Positions 10,715 to 22,100 of a stretch of DNA of 64,000 bases are shown piece by piece (position 1 is the stretch's first letter; every line of letters starts with the position of its first letter). The notes below the pieces were generated by a model that saw only the letters and a program-made list of their open reading frames with translations, had not been told where the DNA came from and ran no database searches. The stretch comes from Epiperipatus broadwayi (lineage: Eukaryota > Onychophora > Udeonychophora > Euonychophora > Peripatidae): contig JAQFVV010000001.1 in the NCBI GenBank assembly GCA_028023455.1, positions 22,215,401 to 22,279,400 on the forward strand, read 5' to 3'. The translations under genes and the position numbers were made by a program.

Positions 10715-13700
10715 ATAAAAGAAATGTTGGATTTTAAGCTTGTTTATTAAGATTTTTGATCAACTGAGAGATCCTTTGATTTACCTTTTTTTTTTTTTTT
10801 GAGTTTTTAAAAACAAGTAGGAAATTTTTCTAATGTTCACTCCATATATTTTTATCACTATAACTGTTATATGATTATTTGTATTACAAATCAACATGAC
10901 TGGGCTGCGAATTAACGCATATATATCAGCCAGCTCCTTGGTCTTTTTTCTGGGCTGCTTGACACTTCTTAACTGAACTATCAAATTTTTGGAACCAGGA
11001 TAAATATGTACTGCATTTTAAAGTTATATATATATATTATAATCATGACATCCTAAAAATTGAAAAGTCATCAGTGAAGGCAGGAAGTGAAGATTATTGA
11101 GTTATACTTTTAAACTGTCATTAAAGTGATAATCTTTTATTTAACTGACTAAATCTCTAGATCACTTTCAAATAAAAATGATTTCATGAAATAGGAGAAT
11201 TGTATAATATTAATTGATACATTGTCAGACAATATAAAGTTAGAAGACAATTTGAAAAATGGGCATGTACTTTATTGAAATGATTTTATTATAAATATAT
11301 ATATAAAAGGAGAAACAACATTGTGAAGAGTGGTGATATATTAAGTAGAGTGAGAAGATTAGTCATTCAGATTATTAGAAGATATCAAAAGCTATCTAAT
11401 TCATGTTCTTGTTCCAAGCAGTTCTTAATTTGATGAAGAAATAAAGTATTTTTATATTGATCTTTCAAAGCAACCTAAAGATTACATAAAAAATTTTTGG
11501 GTCCAATTACCCGATGGTTACAAAGCATTCAATGTACAGGCAGAAGGAAAACCTAAACAATTATTTATTTTGTTTACAAAAGAACACTCTGTGGACAACA
11601 ATTATGTCCATAAATGGATTACTATAATTTTTCCCATTGTGTATCCGTACATGGGTCTACATGGTCCAACCACTGAGAAGTTATCCATAGCCCAATGATC
11701 CACACCCTGGGCCCTGAAGTGAAGACTCAAGCTTCAGCTGAATAGGTGGGCAAGTTCAGCAACGTGCCAACTACCACAACAAGGCCCAAGTTTACAGGAC
11801 AACAAACCCTTGACACAGCCAAGCCATGCAAAGACCATTCTGGATACACCAGCACAAAATGTTTTACAAAGTAAGCATTGATTTACATAGTATAATAAGG
11901 AGATCTAAGATGATACACTGTATTTTTTAATAGCGTTTTCAAAAATTGATTAACCTGTGAGAACTCAGAGCATCAGTCCATGAGATGATTAATTATTAAA
12001 AATAAACCAGATTAGAATTAGAAATTATTTGTAATGTCTAGAGTTCAAATATGAACAATGTTTTAGGAATTTACGATGAGGAATAGAACAACACTTGAGA
12101 TAATATAAAATATGGGCTAAGCCAATCTGCTGTTCAGTTCTCCAGCATGGCCTCAAATATCACCAGAAGAGAGCAATTCAGTATACATTGGAAGACTTAT
12201 GAAGAACTAGGGAAAAAAACTAAGCTTTGAAATGTCTCTGCTGAAAACCATCCTAATCCATCATGAAGAGCCACTGGAACAGCAAAGGGCCAATCTTATC
12301 AATAATCACATTGGAAATAATAGTCATTAGGCTATACTGCAGCTTACTTTGCAATAACACGTGGAAAAATCATTTATAAGAATAACGCTAAAAAAACTGC
12401 TAAAAAAATAACGTTATTTCTTCTTTCCCATGAATGAGAAAATCACTGTCAGAAACAATCCACATTGCACATTCATCCCAGCTTCCATATTCAACAGAAC
12501 TAGGATTTAATCTCCTGGGGTTCCTCTTGACCATCAGACTCTCTTATCCACTCAGGAAAATTAAGTAAAACGAATTTTCATTAAAATGTAAAATCACTAT
12601 AGTAATCATTTGAAATTTCAACAGCTAATTGCACAGCGTTTTTATCAATGTGAAATTGTTCTTACTTGTGATAACGGGTTGACATAACTGTATATAAAAA
12701 GAGAGCTAAGAAACTCCTTTTTTAAATAGGAATAGTTTAGAAAAAATTAATTCCCTAAACTAACAAAAAAAAAGGAACTGGCATCCTTGTCTCCCTCTAG
12801 TGGACTGCAATTTGATGTATGGATACTTTTAAATTATATTAAAATTATCATGATAAACTTTAATCCTATAATTGAAAGATGATTGAAAATATTAAAGAAT
12901 TGTGAGTAAATTTGGATATGGAGAAAGTAATAACAGTACATAGATTTATGGAAAGAAAATATGTTGACTATGAAACCTTTTTTTGAGAAAAATCCAAAGC
13001 AGAAATGAACATGGAAGCAAACAAGTGGAAGTTCCTATAAATTGGAAAATATTTGATTAAAAGTAAATATATTCTTCAAGACTATAATGTATTTAATAAA
13101 TGTGAGATGTATTATGTGTTGTTGTAAATCTAGAGGGTCAAAAAAAAACATTTAAATGATTAACAATTGATATCCATAATCTTCCAAAGTACCCCATTGA
13201 ATTTAAGCTAAAACTTACAAATTGTTTAAAAATATTAATAATAAACTTTGATAATATAGAACAGTCGTCAGTAATTTCTTTTATCCCAAGTTGCTTTTTA
13301 TACTGTATATCCAAATTTTTTACAGATCACATGAACAAATCAATAATGTAAAGTGATGATTACTAATAAAATATATGTTAATCATAAAAAATAAAGATTA
13401 AAAGATCTTTTTTTTTATAAAACAAAATTGCAAAAAATAATGTGAATACTTTGTAGGAAAATATTTTATTCTTTTATTAAAACAATAAAAATATTACACA
13501 AGTTTTTACCTTCATAACAAACATTTAACCACAACAATTGCTTCCTTGATGCTATTTTTGTCTGCACAGTCTCTAAATCTGATTTGTAATTTGACACTTA
13601 TACAGTTAGAAAATGTTAAATTATCATGTTCAGCTGATTTCTTAATGAAATTTAAATGTAATTCATTCGGAAAAAGATTTGTTTAGAGATAAAAGAAAAT

Positions 13701-14719
13701 CAAAAATAGTTACAGTAGAAATTGCTTTTTTCACCCCCAATATTAAAAACAGTTTAGGAAGAGATGCGCAACATTTCAAAATACTTTTATTTGTACATTT
13801 GAAACTTTTTTCAATTTATTTCTACATTTCATTGAATTTATTATTCCAAATTAAAAAACTTCTAAAATTATAAATTTGTGTTAAATATGAATTGATAAAA
13901 TATGAATCAAATGATATATCAATACGTTTTATTTTTTCATTTTTATCAATTCAATAAAACTTCTGAAATCATTTATTAGATCAACACAAATGCGTTCATG
14001 GATCATTAAATTACTTGAGAGTTATAATTTGCTGATCATTAGTATAAAATAAGCTTACTATTCTCTCTTCTGGTATTGCTAAATCAAACCAGGCCCATTT
14101 AGATTTATGAATTTTAAGTTTGAGAGCACTCTAATCAATTAGGCTATTCTGCCAAAGGCAATAGCTGATAAAAAAAAATTATATACTTAACTATAATGGT
14201 CCTTGTGATGTCTCCCTTTTTTTTCTTTTTTAATAACAATTAATGAATGATTTCCAACCATTTTGGATTTTCAGCAGTAATTATTTTCCATTGTTACATG
14301 GGCAACTTCTTTAAATTTTGCTTTACTTTTTCCCCTCTCTGTCCAATATTCTGATGTTTTCCCAGTTGAACATATGTTCATTGATATTTACATAGTGTGC
14401 TATTTTAGTCAAATCTGTTTTTTTTTCTTAACCATTACTTTATGATTTTTAATCATTAGTTATGCTAAGCTAGTTTCACTGATATATTCTTTCCATATTC
14501 ATGTGATATTTCATAGATACATTTATTGTTTTTCAGCATTTCAAATTTAGGTTTCATAGAGATTAGAATTCTTTACATGTTATGTTTTTGGAAAACTGTT
14601 CTAATATAAAGTGGCAATCAATAGCAAAGCCACAGCACTCTAGGAATTCTAATATATACAAAATAAATCTAAACTTGGCCAAGAATTATATTTATAAAAT
14701 ATTATGTGTGAAAAAAATA
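10715..14719. other. No recognised gene; GC-richer block at 11.64-11.89 kb
   Basis: AT-rich sequence whose short reading frames look like chance. The block 11640-11890 is clearly less AT-rich than its flanks (for example CACACCCTGGGCCCTGAAG) and 12130-12560 is moderately so. Neither gives a protein I recognise in six frames, nor a visible repeat partner in the window. They could be old exon, UTR or transposon remnants. Confidence 0.4.
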
Positions 14720-15060
14720 TATCAGTGAAACTATGTCCCAATCAAAAAATGATTAGAGAAAAAACAGATATCTCTAAAGTAGAGACCATGCATAAACTTA
14801 TGAATATATGTTCAAGTGGGAAAACCCAAGAATAATGAACAGAAGGTAAAAATAATAAGTTCAAAAAAGTGGCACATATGATAATGGCAAATAATTTCCT
14901 AAATCAACCCATTGTGATAATCCATAATGTTTGGAAACTATTCATTTAAAAAAAATGAAGAAATCAGAAGGGTCCTTATGTTAATTGATTTTAGCATCAT
15001 CTTCAATTCATGACTTTAAAGATACCTTGTTCAATTCACATGCTAATACTGCCACTGGTC
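14720..15060 (+). mobile_element. LINE ORF1-side fragment, copy of the 58-kb element
   Basis: The plus strand here resembles the minus strand of about 58240-58670. Shared words include CATATGATAATGG, AATGTTTGGAAA and the flanking run around ATCAGTGAAACTA. Both read, through stops, as a peptide like VIIHNVWK. It is therefore a second, diverged copy of the 5'/ORF1 part of the L1/Tx1-like LINE found on the minus strand at 55.6-58.7 kb. The limits are approximate. Confidence 0.5.
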
Positions 15061-15434
15061 AGACCACAAAACTAAAAAGAATTGAAAATAATTCCACATA
15101 AAATGTTAGTATTCTATATTAATCTGTGGATTATTACAGTTAAATATATTTTAAAAAGTATAAAGTTTGATTTTGTTAAAAAACATTGAAACGATTGAAC
15201 TAAATGATGAAAATAATCCAATGTACAACTTCAAATAAAATGCCAGCATCACAGACTTTAAAGTGAACATGTTATAATTAAATGTAATTGTAAACTGGAA
15301 AAAAAAAAAATCTCAAAAGCATTTCACAATACATCTTAAGTGAAAGGAAAATTGTGTCGTGATTAGAACAAAAAACATTACTATTTTTAAAAGGAAGATT
15401 GACATTATGAAGTATGCAGAAAAATTCTATAAAT

Positions 15435-15850
15435 CATCTCATGATCACCATTTTTATGCTTGCTCATAACTATTATTAAAATAGGCAAAGCTCTTCACAC
15501 AGTAGTGCCATTCAGTGCTTGCCAGAGTAATCAATGGATTCCAGAAGGCTTGGACATAAAATTCCTATCTAGTGCTTAATCATCCAATATCCCCAGGCTA
15601 GTTTCTAGCTTGTGGCTTTCACCAGTGAGGAGCCTTGGATCTGAGGATTTAGATCCTAATATTTAGGTGCAGTGCTCTCAGATCCAAGGATTCTCACTGA
15701 TGAAAGCCGTAAGCTAGAAACTAGTCTGGGAATATTGGATGAGTATGCACTAGATAGGGATAATATGCACAAGTCTTCTGGCATCCATTGATTTCTCTGG
15801 CTTGCACTGAGCAGCACTACTGTATAGAGAGTTTTGCCTGTTTTAAGAAT
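15435..15850. mobile_element. Long foldback element (MITE-like), family M1
   Basis: A large imperfect palindrome: the left part (CAGTGCTTGCCAGAGTAATCA..., CAGGCTAGTTTCTAGCTTG) is the reverse complement of the right part (CAAGCTAGAAACTAGTCTG-like, CTGGCTTGCACTGAG). The ends carry TTAAAACAGGCAAAACTCTCT-type inverted repeats, with the left copy mutated to AAAATAGGCAAAGCTCT. ATTCTATAAAT occurs at 15424-15434 and 15849-15859 and could be an 11-bp target duplication. A second, internally deleted family member lies at about 59437-59660. It has no coding capacity, so it would need enzymes from elsewhere. Confidence 0.7.
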
Positions 15851-16129
15851 TCTATAAATGATTTTATAAAATTAAAGAACAAGAAAATAAAATAGTTCCT
15901 ATAAATTTTGAATCAACAAAAATTTGAAATGAGAAACTGAGTCATAAAATTAATTCTATGAAGAATAAAAAAAAAAATCAGGAAATGGTGAAATTATTAT
16001 TAATATCTTAAAAGAAGCAAGTGAAGAAATTATTGTACACCAAATGTCTGATTAAAAAAAACTATAAAACAGCATTGGTCTCCATATAGAATTTTGCAGA
16101 GAAGTCTTGGAATATCAAAATATTGCCAC

Positions 16130-16399
16130 ATACAACAGCAGTGGTGAGATTATATATTAATGTTAAAAGGATAAACGTTAATAAGGATGTGCATAGAGAG
16201 ATTTTATATCTCCAAAACTTTTTACTATAGTTTTATGGGAAGTATTTTGTAGATTCAAATGATAAATTAAGGAAGTAAAGGGTGATTATTTGACATCTAG
16301 ATTTTACACAAATACTGTGCTACTTTTGCAAATAATGCTCCAGTGCTATAGGAAATGTGACAAAAACAGATAAAAGCTAGAAAATAGGACTAAAAACAA
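16130..16399 (+). pseudogene. RTE-like LINE reverse transcriptase, left half
   Basis: The plus strand reads, with one frame change and several stops, as the RT core of an RTE-like LINE. TAVVRLYINVKRINVNK (about 16135) is followed by DFISPKLFTIVLWEVF (about 16200), matching the family pattern G-D-x-I-S-P-K-L-F-T. RFYTNTVLLL follows near 16303, at the position of R-F-A-D-D-I-V-L-L, so both catalytic Asp residues are gone. The sequence breaks off at the target duplication of LTR element 1 (ATAC, 16400-16403) and its continuation is found at 24163, on the far side of that 7.75-kb insertion. It is the older host of the insertion. Confidence 0.7.
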
Positions 16400-16403
16400 A
16401 TAC

Positions 16404-18438
16404 TGTGACAGTCAGATGATGTATGTTGGTTTAACCCAGTTCGAATACTAAGTGAAAGTACCTCGAGGCCATCCATATGCAAGATATTAAATCAAGAATA
16501 CTATGACCTCTGCCCTGTTCGCCTATTCTCGAGGCTAACTGCGAACCAACAACATTATCTGAGACACGCATAAATTATTTTCTCACCGACCCAAAGCTTA
16601 GCATCAGCATAAACATGGATGGGAACACCTATGGAGCTAAATAGTTAAATGTGCAATAAAAGTACTAAGAAACATGTGTTTTGCATGCCTGAATCATTGA
16701 AAAGTAAAATAAAGCATTAGAATAAAATTAGCAAACTCAAGCTTGTTAGTTAAATAAGATATTTAATTAATGACTTTAAAATAATAATGATTTAATGGCC
16801 TCCGCTATTCCCCTAAATTCATGAAAACTAATTAGACAATGAAAACAGATTAAACTATATAATATTTTTGCGGTCTAAGTCTTTTCTTCCCAATTTTAAT
16901 AAAATTGTTAACTCGAATCTCCTCGATAAAGTACAATAGTAAAAATCTTTTGCAAAGCATTTTCTAATTGCTTTGCACTAAAAACAGACAGTTTAAAAAT
17001 TATTTAAAACATATATAGCTAAATCAGATATATGTAATAAGTTACTGGCAGACAAAAAAGGCGTTATCAAGGAGATCAAGTTGGCAAACAAAGGAAACCT
17101 ACTCGTATGGAATTTAGAAACATAAATAAAATTGGAAAGAGATTTTAAATGAAAAAAATTAACTTTTAAACTTAACCGCAATGGAATACAAAATATTTAC
17201 ACATGTTAGTAATGAAGAATAGCGAAGGAAAAAATGTTAAATATAGATAGATGATCACACATATATATATTTAAGACTAGTCTAATAACAATGGTTACAT
17301 TACAAATATTAAATAAAACAATTCATAATATAATTCAATTAAGAAAGGTATGAACAAAAGGATAGAAAGAAAATAGTTCAATGGAGGAGAGATGTGATTA
17401 CCTTCCTGGTTCCTTGGTCATGTTTCCTACAGCATTCGTGGTTTGATCCGCCCATCAATAGGTATTTGCCCAGACAAGGAAAGTGGAAATAAATAGCATG
17501 CTTTTATGACAAGTCCTACAGACACGGCACAGAGTTCAGATGACTATTGAGTGGATAGTAAGGCATTTTGATGGTATTTAGGAACCTCGGTGATAGGCAA
17601 AGCTATTTATTTGCCTAGCCAAGCATAGTAGAATCCATCAAATTCATATGACTTTTAGCTTGAGCATGTTCAAACTTCTCCATGATTTTGAAGATGACAG
17701 TTGTCTAACTTTTTGGAATAAAATCTCCACAAGCAAAATCTGAAGGAGTTCTCCAAAGAGAAATCTGAATGCCAGCAAGAAAACTCTGAATAACCAAGTC
17801 TTTTGTTCTCACTTTTATTTATACCCTCTTTGTCAGCTACCTTTTATTGTTTGTATGATCTTAGATCTTGATAAGCCCCACCACACTCCTTTGCTTCAAG
17901 GTAACACTTTCTAAAAATAACTTTTACTTTTTTATTCTAAATTTCTTTTTTAAAAGTTTGAATTTTATTAATTAAAAAAGAAAGAAAGAGAAGGCCATCT
18001 TTAATTTGACTTGAATGGGCTCACTAATTAAAACATACATTCCTTTAGAAAATGTTGGTGGGCTTATCTCAAAATGAAATCATACACCATATTTTAACAA
18101 GATTTTAACAAAAAAAATATATTATTTCTTTTAGCAAAATAAGCATTTTATTTCAGCAGAATTTTGCATTAACTTATATATATATACGCTTGACGTATAC
18201 ATATGTTTGACTAATAGGTTTTACAAGTAATTTTTATTAACAGAAATCTAATCTTAGAATGGAATTTATTTAACACGAAATATTTAAATGTAAATACAAA
18301 TTTAATAAACATAATTAATTTTAGCTTTAATGCAAAATCCTCCTGATATTGGACTATAAACTTAATTTAGGCCTATAATACTAATTAAGTTTATAGGAGG
18401 CTGTGAAGCATGGATTGGACTTCAGATCCATTGCTTCA
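16404..18438 (-). repeat. 3' LTR of element 1 (2035 bp)
   Basis: Direct repeat of 22122-24158. On the minus strand it is the downstream LTR. The first 200 or so bases (plus coordinates) are related to the matching ends of the LTRs of element 2 and of the solo LTR at 48.4 kb. The rest is private to this family. A 62-codon minus-strand frame present in both copies (16993-17181, 22713-22901) is not supported as a gene. Confidence 0.92.
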
Positions 18439-18447
18439 TTTCCCAAT
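18439..18447 (-). promoter_or_regulatory. Polypurine-tract-like site of element 1
   Basis: On the minus strand the sequence just upstream of the 3' LTR reads ATTGGGAAA. It is a short purine-rich run at the place where plus-strand DNA synthesis of an LTR element is primed. It is short, so support is modest. Confidence 0.45.
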
Positions 18448-18759
18448 AGTTACTGAGCAAAAAAAAATGTTAAAAAAATGCTGTTGCTTCAGGTCAGAGG
18501 TAAAAATTTTGTGCCAGGTGAGTTCAAGCCTACTCTTTATTTGCTGTAATATTTAATTTGTTACTAAGTCTTTCTTTCTTTTACTATATAAGTAACAATT
18601 TATCCATAATTCAATCTCCTGTATCTTAAATTGAGTCTGTGTTGTTTTTAGTCTAACAAGTTATATTTATCTTTTTACTTTTTAATTTTTTCGGGGTCCG
18701 GTGATACATAAGGTTTTAAGCTTCTGTTTCTAATATTATACTCTCTTTTTAGGCTGAGA

Positions 18760-19506
18760 TTATTTTTCCAAAACAAAAGACTTACTCCACACTCCTTTTT
18801 TTAATGCGTGAGGGCCTTTATATATTGGGAAAAACTTTTTAACTTTCCTCCACAATTTACTACTTGGCCTAAGGTCTCTTAGCCATGCTTGGTTTCCTTT
18901 CCTGAATTTATATTGCCGGTTTCGATTCTTGCAATGCCGAGCCATACATCTTAATTTTTCCCTTGCCTTCTTTTCTTGCTCAGTCATGTTCTGGACTTTG
19001 AGACAGATTTTCAAGCTATCTAGGTGGTGTCTAGGGTTCCCACCCAGTTCTTCTCTAAAACATTTTATGTTGCTAATCCTTGCCACAGGAGTTATAGTAT
19101 TGATTACTGTCGCAGTAAAGATTTCACTGCCTTGTTGCGCCTGGATTTGGTTCAACAGCTGTTGATCTTTTTTTTTACTATCCTCATTCATTTGTCCAGA
19201 GAAATTCCACTGGTGAGTGGCTTCACCTGTTTCACAATCACTCGAGGATTTCATATCAGTGTCATCTTGTTTTTTAGTATCATCTTCTGGTGACGCTTCT
19301 ATCACAATACTCTGTTCTTGATGGAGTTCCATATGTGCCTCCAAACGGTCCAATCTTTTTGATGTAATTTTCATAACTTCTTGGAACATGGTTATCATCA
19401 TTTTTGTTTCTTCCCTCATTTCTTTGATGAGAGCTTCCAAGTTATACTTTTGGTCACTATGAGTACATATTGATCTATAAACTTCGCCTCTCTTCTGTTC
19501 CTCCAT
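18760..19506 (-). CDS. Gag-integrase C-terminal-domain chimeric protein
   Basis: A 248-residue open frame, the only one of note in element 1. Residues 19-62 are a charged helical stretch likely to form a coiled coil (NLEALIKEMREETKMMITMF..., RLDRLEAHMELHQEQ). Residues 70-140 are acidic and low complexity. Residues 149-168 (CFREELGGNPRHHLDSLKIC) resemble the start of the Gag capsid region of element 2 (HFHGDPGDSPQEHLGSLKEL). From about residue 177 the sequence switches to the C-terminal domain of integrase: FRKGNQAWLRDL and KFFPIYKGPHALKKG align with FCEGDQVWLKVP and KFFPLYKGPYIIKKK in element 2. A deletion has thus fused Gag to the integrase tail, removing most of capsid, protease, RT, RNase H and the integrase core. 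The final tail (LKPYVSPDPEK) is present but in another frame, to about 18690, so the protein ends early after VLEK. Whether it is expressed or packaged is unknown. Confidence 0.75.
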   Translation of the reverse strand: MEEQKRGEVYRSICTHSDQKYNLEALIKEMREETKMMITMFQEVMKITSKRLDRLEAHMELHQEQSIVIEASPEDDTKKQDDTDMKSSSDCETGEATHQWNFSGQMNEDSKKKDQQLLNQIQAQQGSEIFTATVINTITPVARISNIKCFREELGGNPRHHLDSLKICLKVQNMTEQEKKAREKLRCMARHCKNRNRQYKFRKGNQAWLRDLRPSSKLWRKVKKFFPIYKGPHALKKGVWSKSFVLEK

Positions 19507-20150
19507 TTTTGCCTAATATTGGCTATTTTGTTATATAACAATCCCACCTTATTTGTAAAATGTATTTTAGTCTTTTTATAAACAATCTAGATACGTATAT
19601 TTTATCACACGTATCTAGGAGCTATATCCTTCTGTATATAAAAAAAATTTAGTTCTTTCTAAACTAAATCAGTATTCTAAGTTCCAACTATCCATTTTAT
19701 GTATATGTTTTCAGAAATTAACTTTGCCTATCTCACAAAGTCCTTACTTAAACCTATGCCTATATGTATCTGTTTGTACATGAAAAAAAAAAAAAAAATC
19801 CTGCAGTATCTGTTTTTAATATTTATACTACATATTATTCTCCTCACTTTACTTTATTTATTTTTATATTTCATTAAAATATCTCTGCTATTTTGTCACA
19901 ATATGATTAAAATAACACACTTACAGCTTGACCTGGCTTTCTCTGACACCTGAAACAACTAAAAAATGCATTTACATTAATACAAGTATATATATAAAGG
20001 AATATGTGAGCAAAATATACATAAGTCATGTTTAAAAATTATTTTGGCTCACTACACATACATTTTTATTTTGATCATCTACCTCCTATGGTTTGTTTAT
20101 TTGTATTCCGATATGAGAGATTGCACTTGCCGACAAATTTATTTGATAAG

Positions 20151-20156
20151 GGCGCC
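20151..20156 (-). promoter_or_regulatory. TGGCGCC word in the element 1 leader
   Basis: On the minus strand ACTGGCGCCCTT lies about 650 bases upstream of the Gag start. The same TGGCGCC occurs in the leader of element 2 (39393-39398), about 455 bases upstream of its gag. GGCGCC is a self-complementary hexamer, and TGGCGCC is also the start of the tRNA-Lys primer complement known from retroviruses. Its role here is unknown. Confidence 0.3.
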
Positions 20157-20339
20157 AGTCGACAAGACAATGGCCATATCAAATATACACATTAATGGAT
20201 AATGATCCAAACACACATTGATAAGGATTTATAAATTTTAAACGCGATTAAAATTTATTTTGAGTTTCACTTTTTTAAAAAAAATTTCTGCATGAATAAG
20301 TAAATGCTATTTTAAATGACAATATTAAGTCTAAGATGT

Positions 20340-20570
20340 ATACAACTCGGTAAGGTAACATGTCTGACTTGGGTTCGAAACCAGTTACCAATTTTGGTCA
20401 TGACACAAAAAAAAATTCAAACAGCCAAAGTATGATTAACAAAACAAAAAAAATACAACAAAAAAAAATTAAAATAAAATCCCATGATAACCGCCACTCC
20501 GAATTATGAACCTGGGATTAAAACCAACTACCATTTTGGTCACAACCTGAAATAGATCAACAATTATCAA
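20340..20570. repeat. Two diverged direct repeats with a B-box-like word
   Basis: ACTTGGGTTCGAAACCAGTTACC followed by a TTTTGGTCATGAC run (about 20375-20404) is repeated in diverged form at about 20510-20546 (CCTGGGATTAAAACCAACTACC, TTTTGGTCACAAC). The first copy contains GGTTCGAAACC, which fits the internal B box of tRNA-type promoters. I cannot fold a whole tRNA around it. It lies in the leader of element 1 and could come from an absorbed tRNA-derived repeat. Confidence 0.4.
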
Positions 20571-20927
20571 GCAATTTTACAGAATCACACATTGAGATCA
20601 AAAAGTGTTTAAAAAACATTTATATAAAAACGGGTTTTACCGAACTGTAACACAGTGTATACCATATACACCCATATATATGAATAGTACAACATTAAAT
20701 AAGCATATATATGACTACATATAAATATACAAACAGATATACCTATAAAAACATTTCTTTTATTATCATGTACATGATTTTATTGGAACGATTCGTCATA
20801 TTGCAGACCGCATACTCCTATTATTTCAGGCTAGTAAACGCTGGTCGCAAATATAACACGGAAATGACAATTGCAGACATAGACCTATTATTTCTGGCTA
20901 CTCAGCAATTGAGAACTCTACAGTGTA

Positions 20928-21041
20928 AGGGGTCTTCACCTAACGGTTACTAAGGGGGTCTTCACCAACTTCACCTAACAGTTACTCAAAGGGGTCTTCA
21001 CCTAACGGTTACTTCAAAGGGTCTTCACCTAATGGTTACTC
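20928..21041 (-). repeat. Leader tandem repeats of element 1
   Basis: About four to five copies of a 26-36-base unit, plus-strand form GGGGTCTTCACCTAACGGTT + ACTCAAA, lie head to tail about 1.4 kb upstream of the Gag start on the minus strand. The core GTCTTCACCT...GGTTACT also forms tandem repeats in the leader of element 2 at 39924-40320. Neighbouring leader sequence has little in common between the two elements, so the repeat core is unusually conserved. Confidence 0.8.
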
Positions 21042-21199
21042 AATAAATGATTCAATAGCATAATCCGAATTGAGAAAAAAAAATCTTAACTAAAGGTGGC
21101 TGACATATATGTTATACAAAAATATATCTTATATATATTTATTAAAATGAACATACGCATTTACTATTTCACAAGTTGAAAATTAAGTTTGCTATTATT

Positions 21200-22100
21200 G
21201 AAACACAACTTATTTTATATTATTTGCTAGGAAACGTAACTGCAAAATATTTAAAAGTGAAAAAAAAATTTTTGCATGATTAAAATTATTCATTATATAT
21301 AAAAACGAAATGCAGAGAAAGTGAAAAAAAATATTTGCTAACACCGTACGTTGACACGTGTTAATTTGAAGTTATCAAACTTTCGATCTTAGAAAAAATA
21401 AAAAATGTTATCTATTAGAATCTTTACAAAAATTTATACAAACGGAAAAAAATTCTATTATCTATTTGTACTTTTTACTAAAATATTAACACTACCGAAT
21501 ATACTATATTTCGAAAAAACATTATTATATTAAAACTTCTCATTTTTAAGCAATACTAAATAACATAAAGTACGAAAGCTATTTTAAGGGAGGGCAGGTG
21601 GGTATGTATTTGACACTTCCACCTCATTGACGCTATATACTTTATACGACAAAAACAACAATATGACGAACTGGTCATGACAAAACTACTCATTAGGGGA
21701 AAAAAAATCTTGCTATAACTCTGAAATCTCATTTTATAATCACAAAAAAAAAACAACTGACAGAGTGTTAACTTTTTAAATATAAAATATTCATTTCATA
21801 TATATACTAAACTTGGAAAAAAAATTTTACTTTATGACACATTTAACTTGTTAATTAATTTTAAAAAATGACATTTGGCTCACATTAGGAAACAAAACTC
21901 GGAAAAATTATACTTATATTTTTATATAAATATGTTAAACTAAAACAAACTTCTCAGGGTACTAATTTTTTTTAAAAAATGACATACGTCCCACTGCGAC
22001 AACTCGGAGAAAACTTTTACATATATCTATTACTTCAAATCCCCTATTCCTATTCTTCCAATAAAAAAATGAAATTCGGCCCACATTGTTGGCGTCAGAA
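21200..22100. repeat. Degenerate short repeats in the element 1 leader
   Basis: Loose repeats of a unit containing AAAAAATGACATTTGGCTCAC / AAAAAATGACATACGTCCCAC / AAAAAATGAAATTCGGCCCAC, each followed by a CGGAAAAA-like or CAGAAAAA-like run and TTTTA. At least three recognisable copies run between about 21860 and 22120. The last copy abuts the primer-site-like motif. Confidence 0.5.
22078..22097 (-). promoter_or_regulatory. Primer-binding-site-like motif of element 1
   Basis: On the minus strand TGACGCCAACAATGTGGGCC starts exactly 24 bases inside the 5' LTR edge. It resembles the site complementary to the 3' end of tRNA-Lys used by several retroelements (TGGCGCCCAACGTGGGGC), with a mismatch and small indels. 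Element 2 has a similar motif at the same 24-base distance. A classical site would begin within a few bases of the LTR, so the spacing is odd. Confidence 0.45.

Noticed and set aside
13679-13873. 64-codon plus-strand frame
   Set aside because: No domain, no similarity that I recognise, and length expected by chance.
14970-15010. LMLIDFSIIFNS, read at first as RT box A of another LINE
   Set aside because: The surrounding DNA aligns with the ORF1 side of the LINE at 58 kb, so the likeness to an RT motif is probably chance.
16993-17181. 62-codon minus-strand frame repeated at 22713-22901
   Set aside because: It is present twice only because it lies in the two LTRs of element 1. No domain, start context or independent conservation supports a gene.
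18929-19293. Plus-strand frames opposite the Gag-integrase fusion
   Set aside because: They are antisense shadows of the better supported minus-strand frame.
20928-21041. Tandem repeats considered as a CRISPR array
   Set aside because: Units are contiguous without unique spacers and lie in a eukaryotic retroelement leader.
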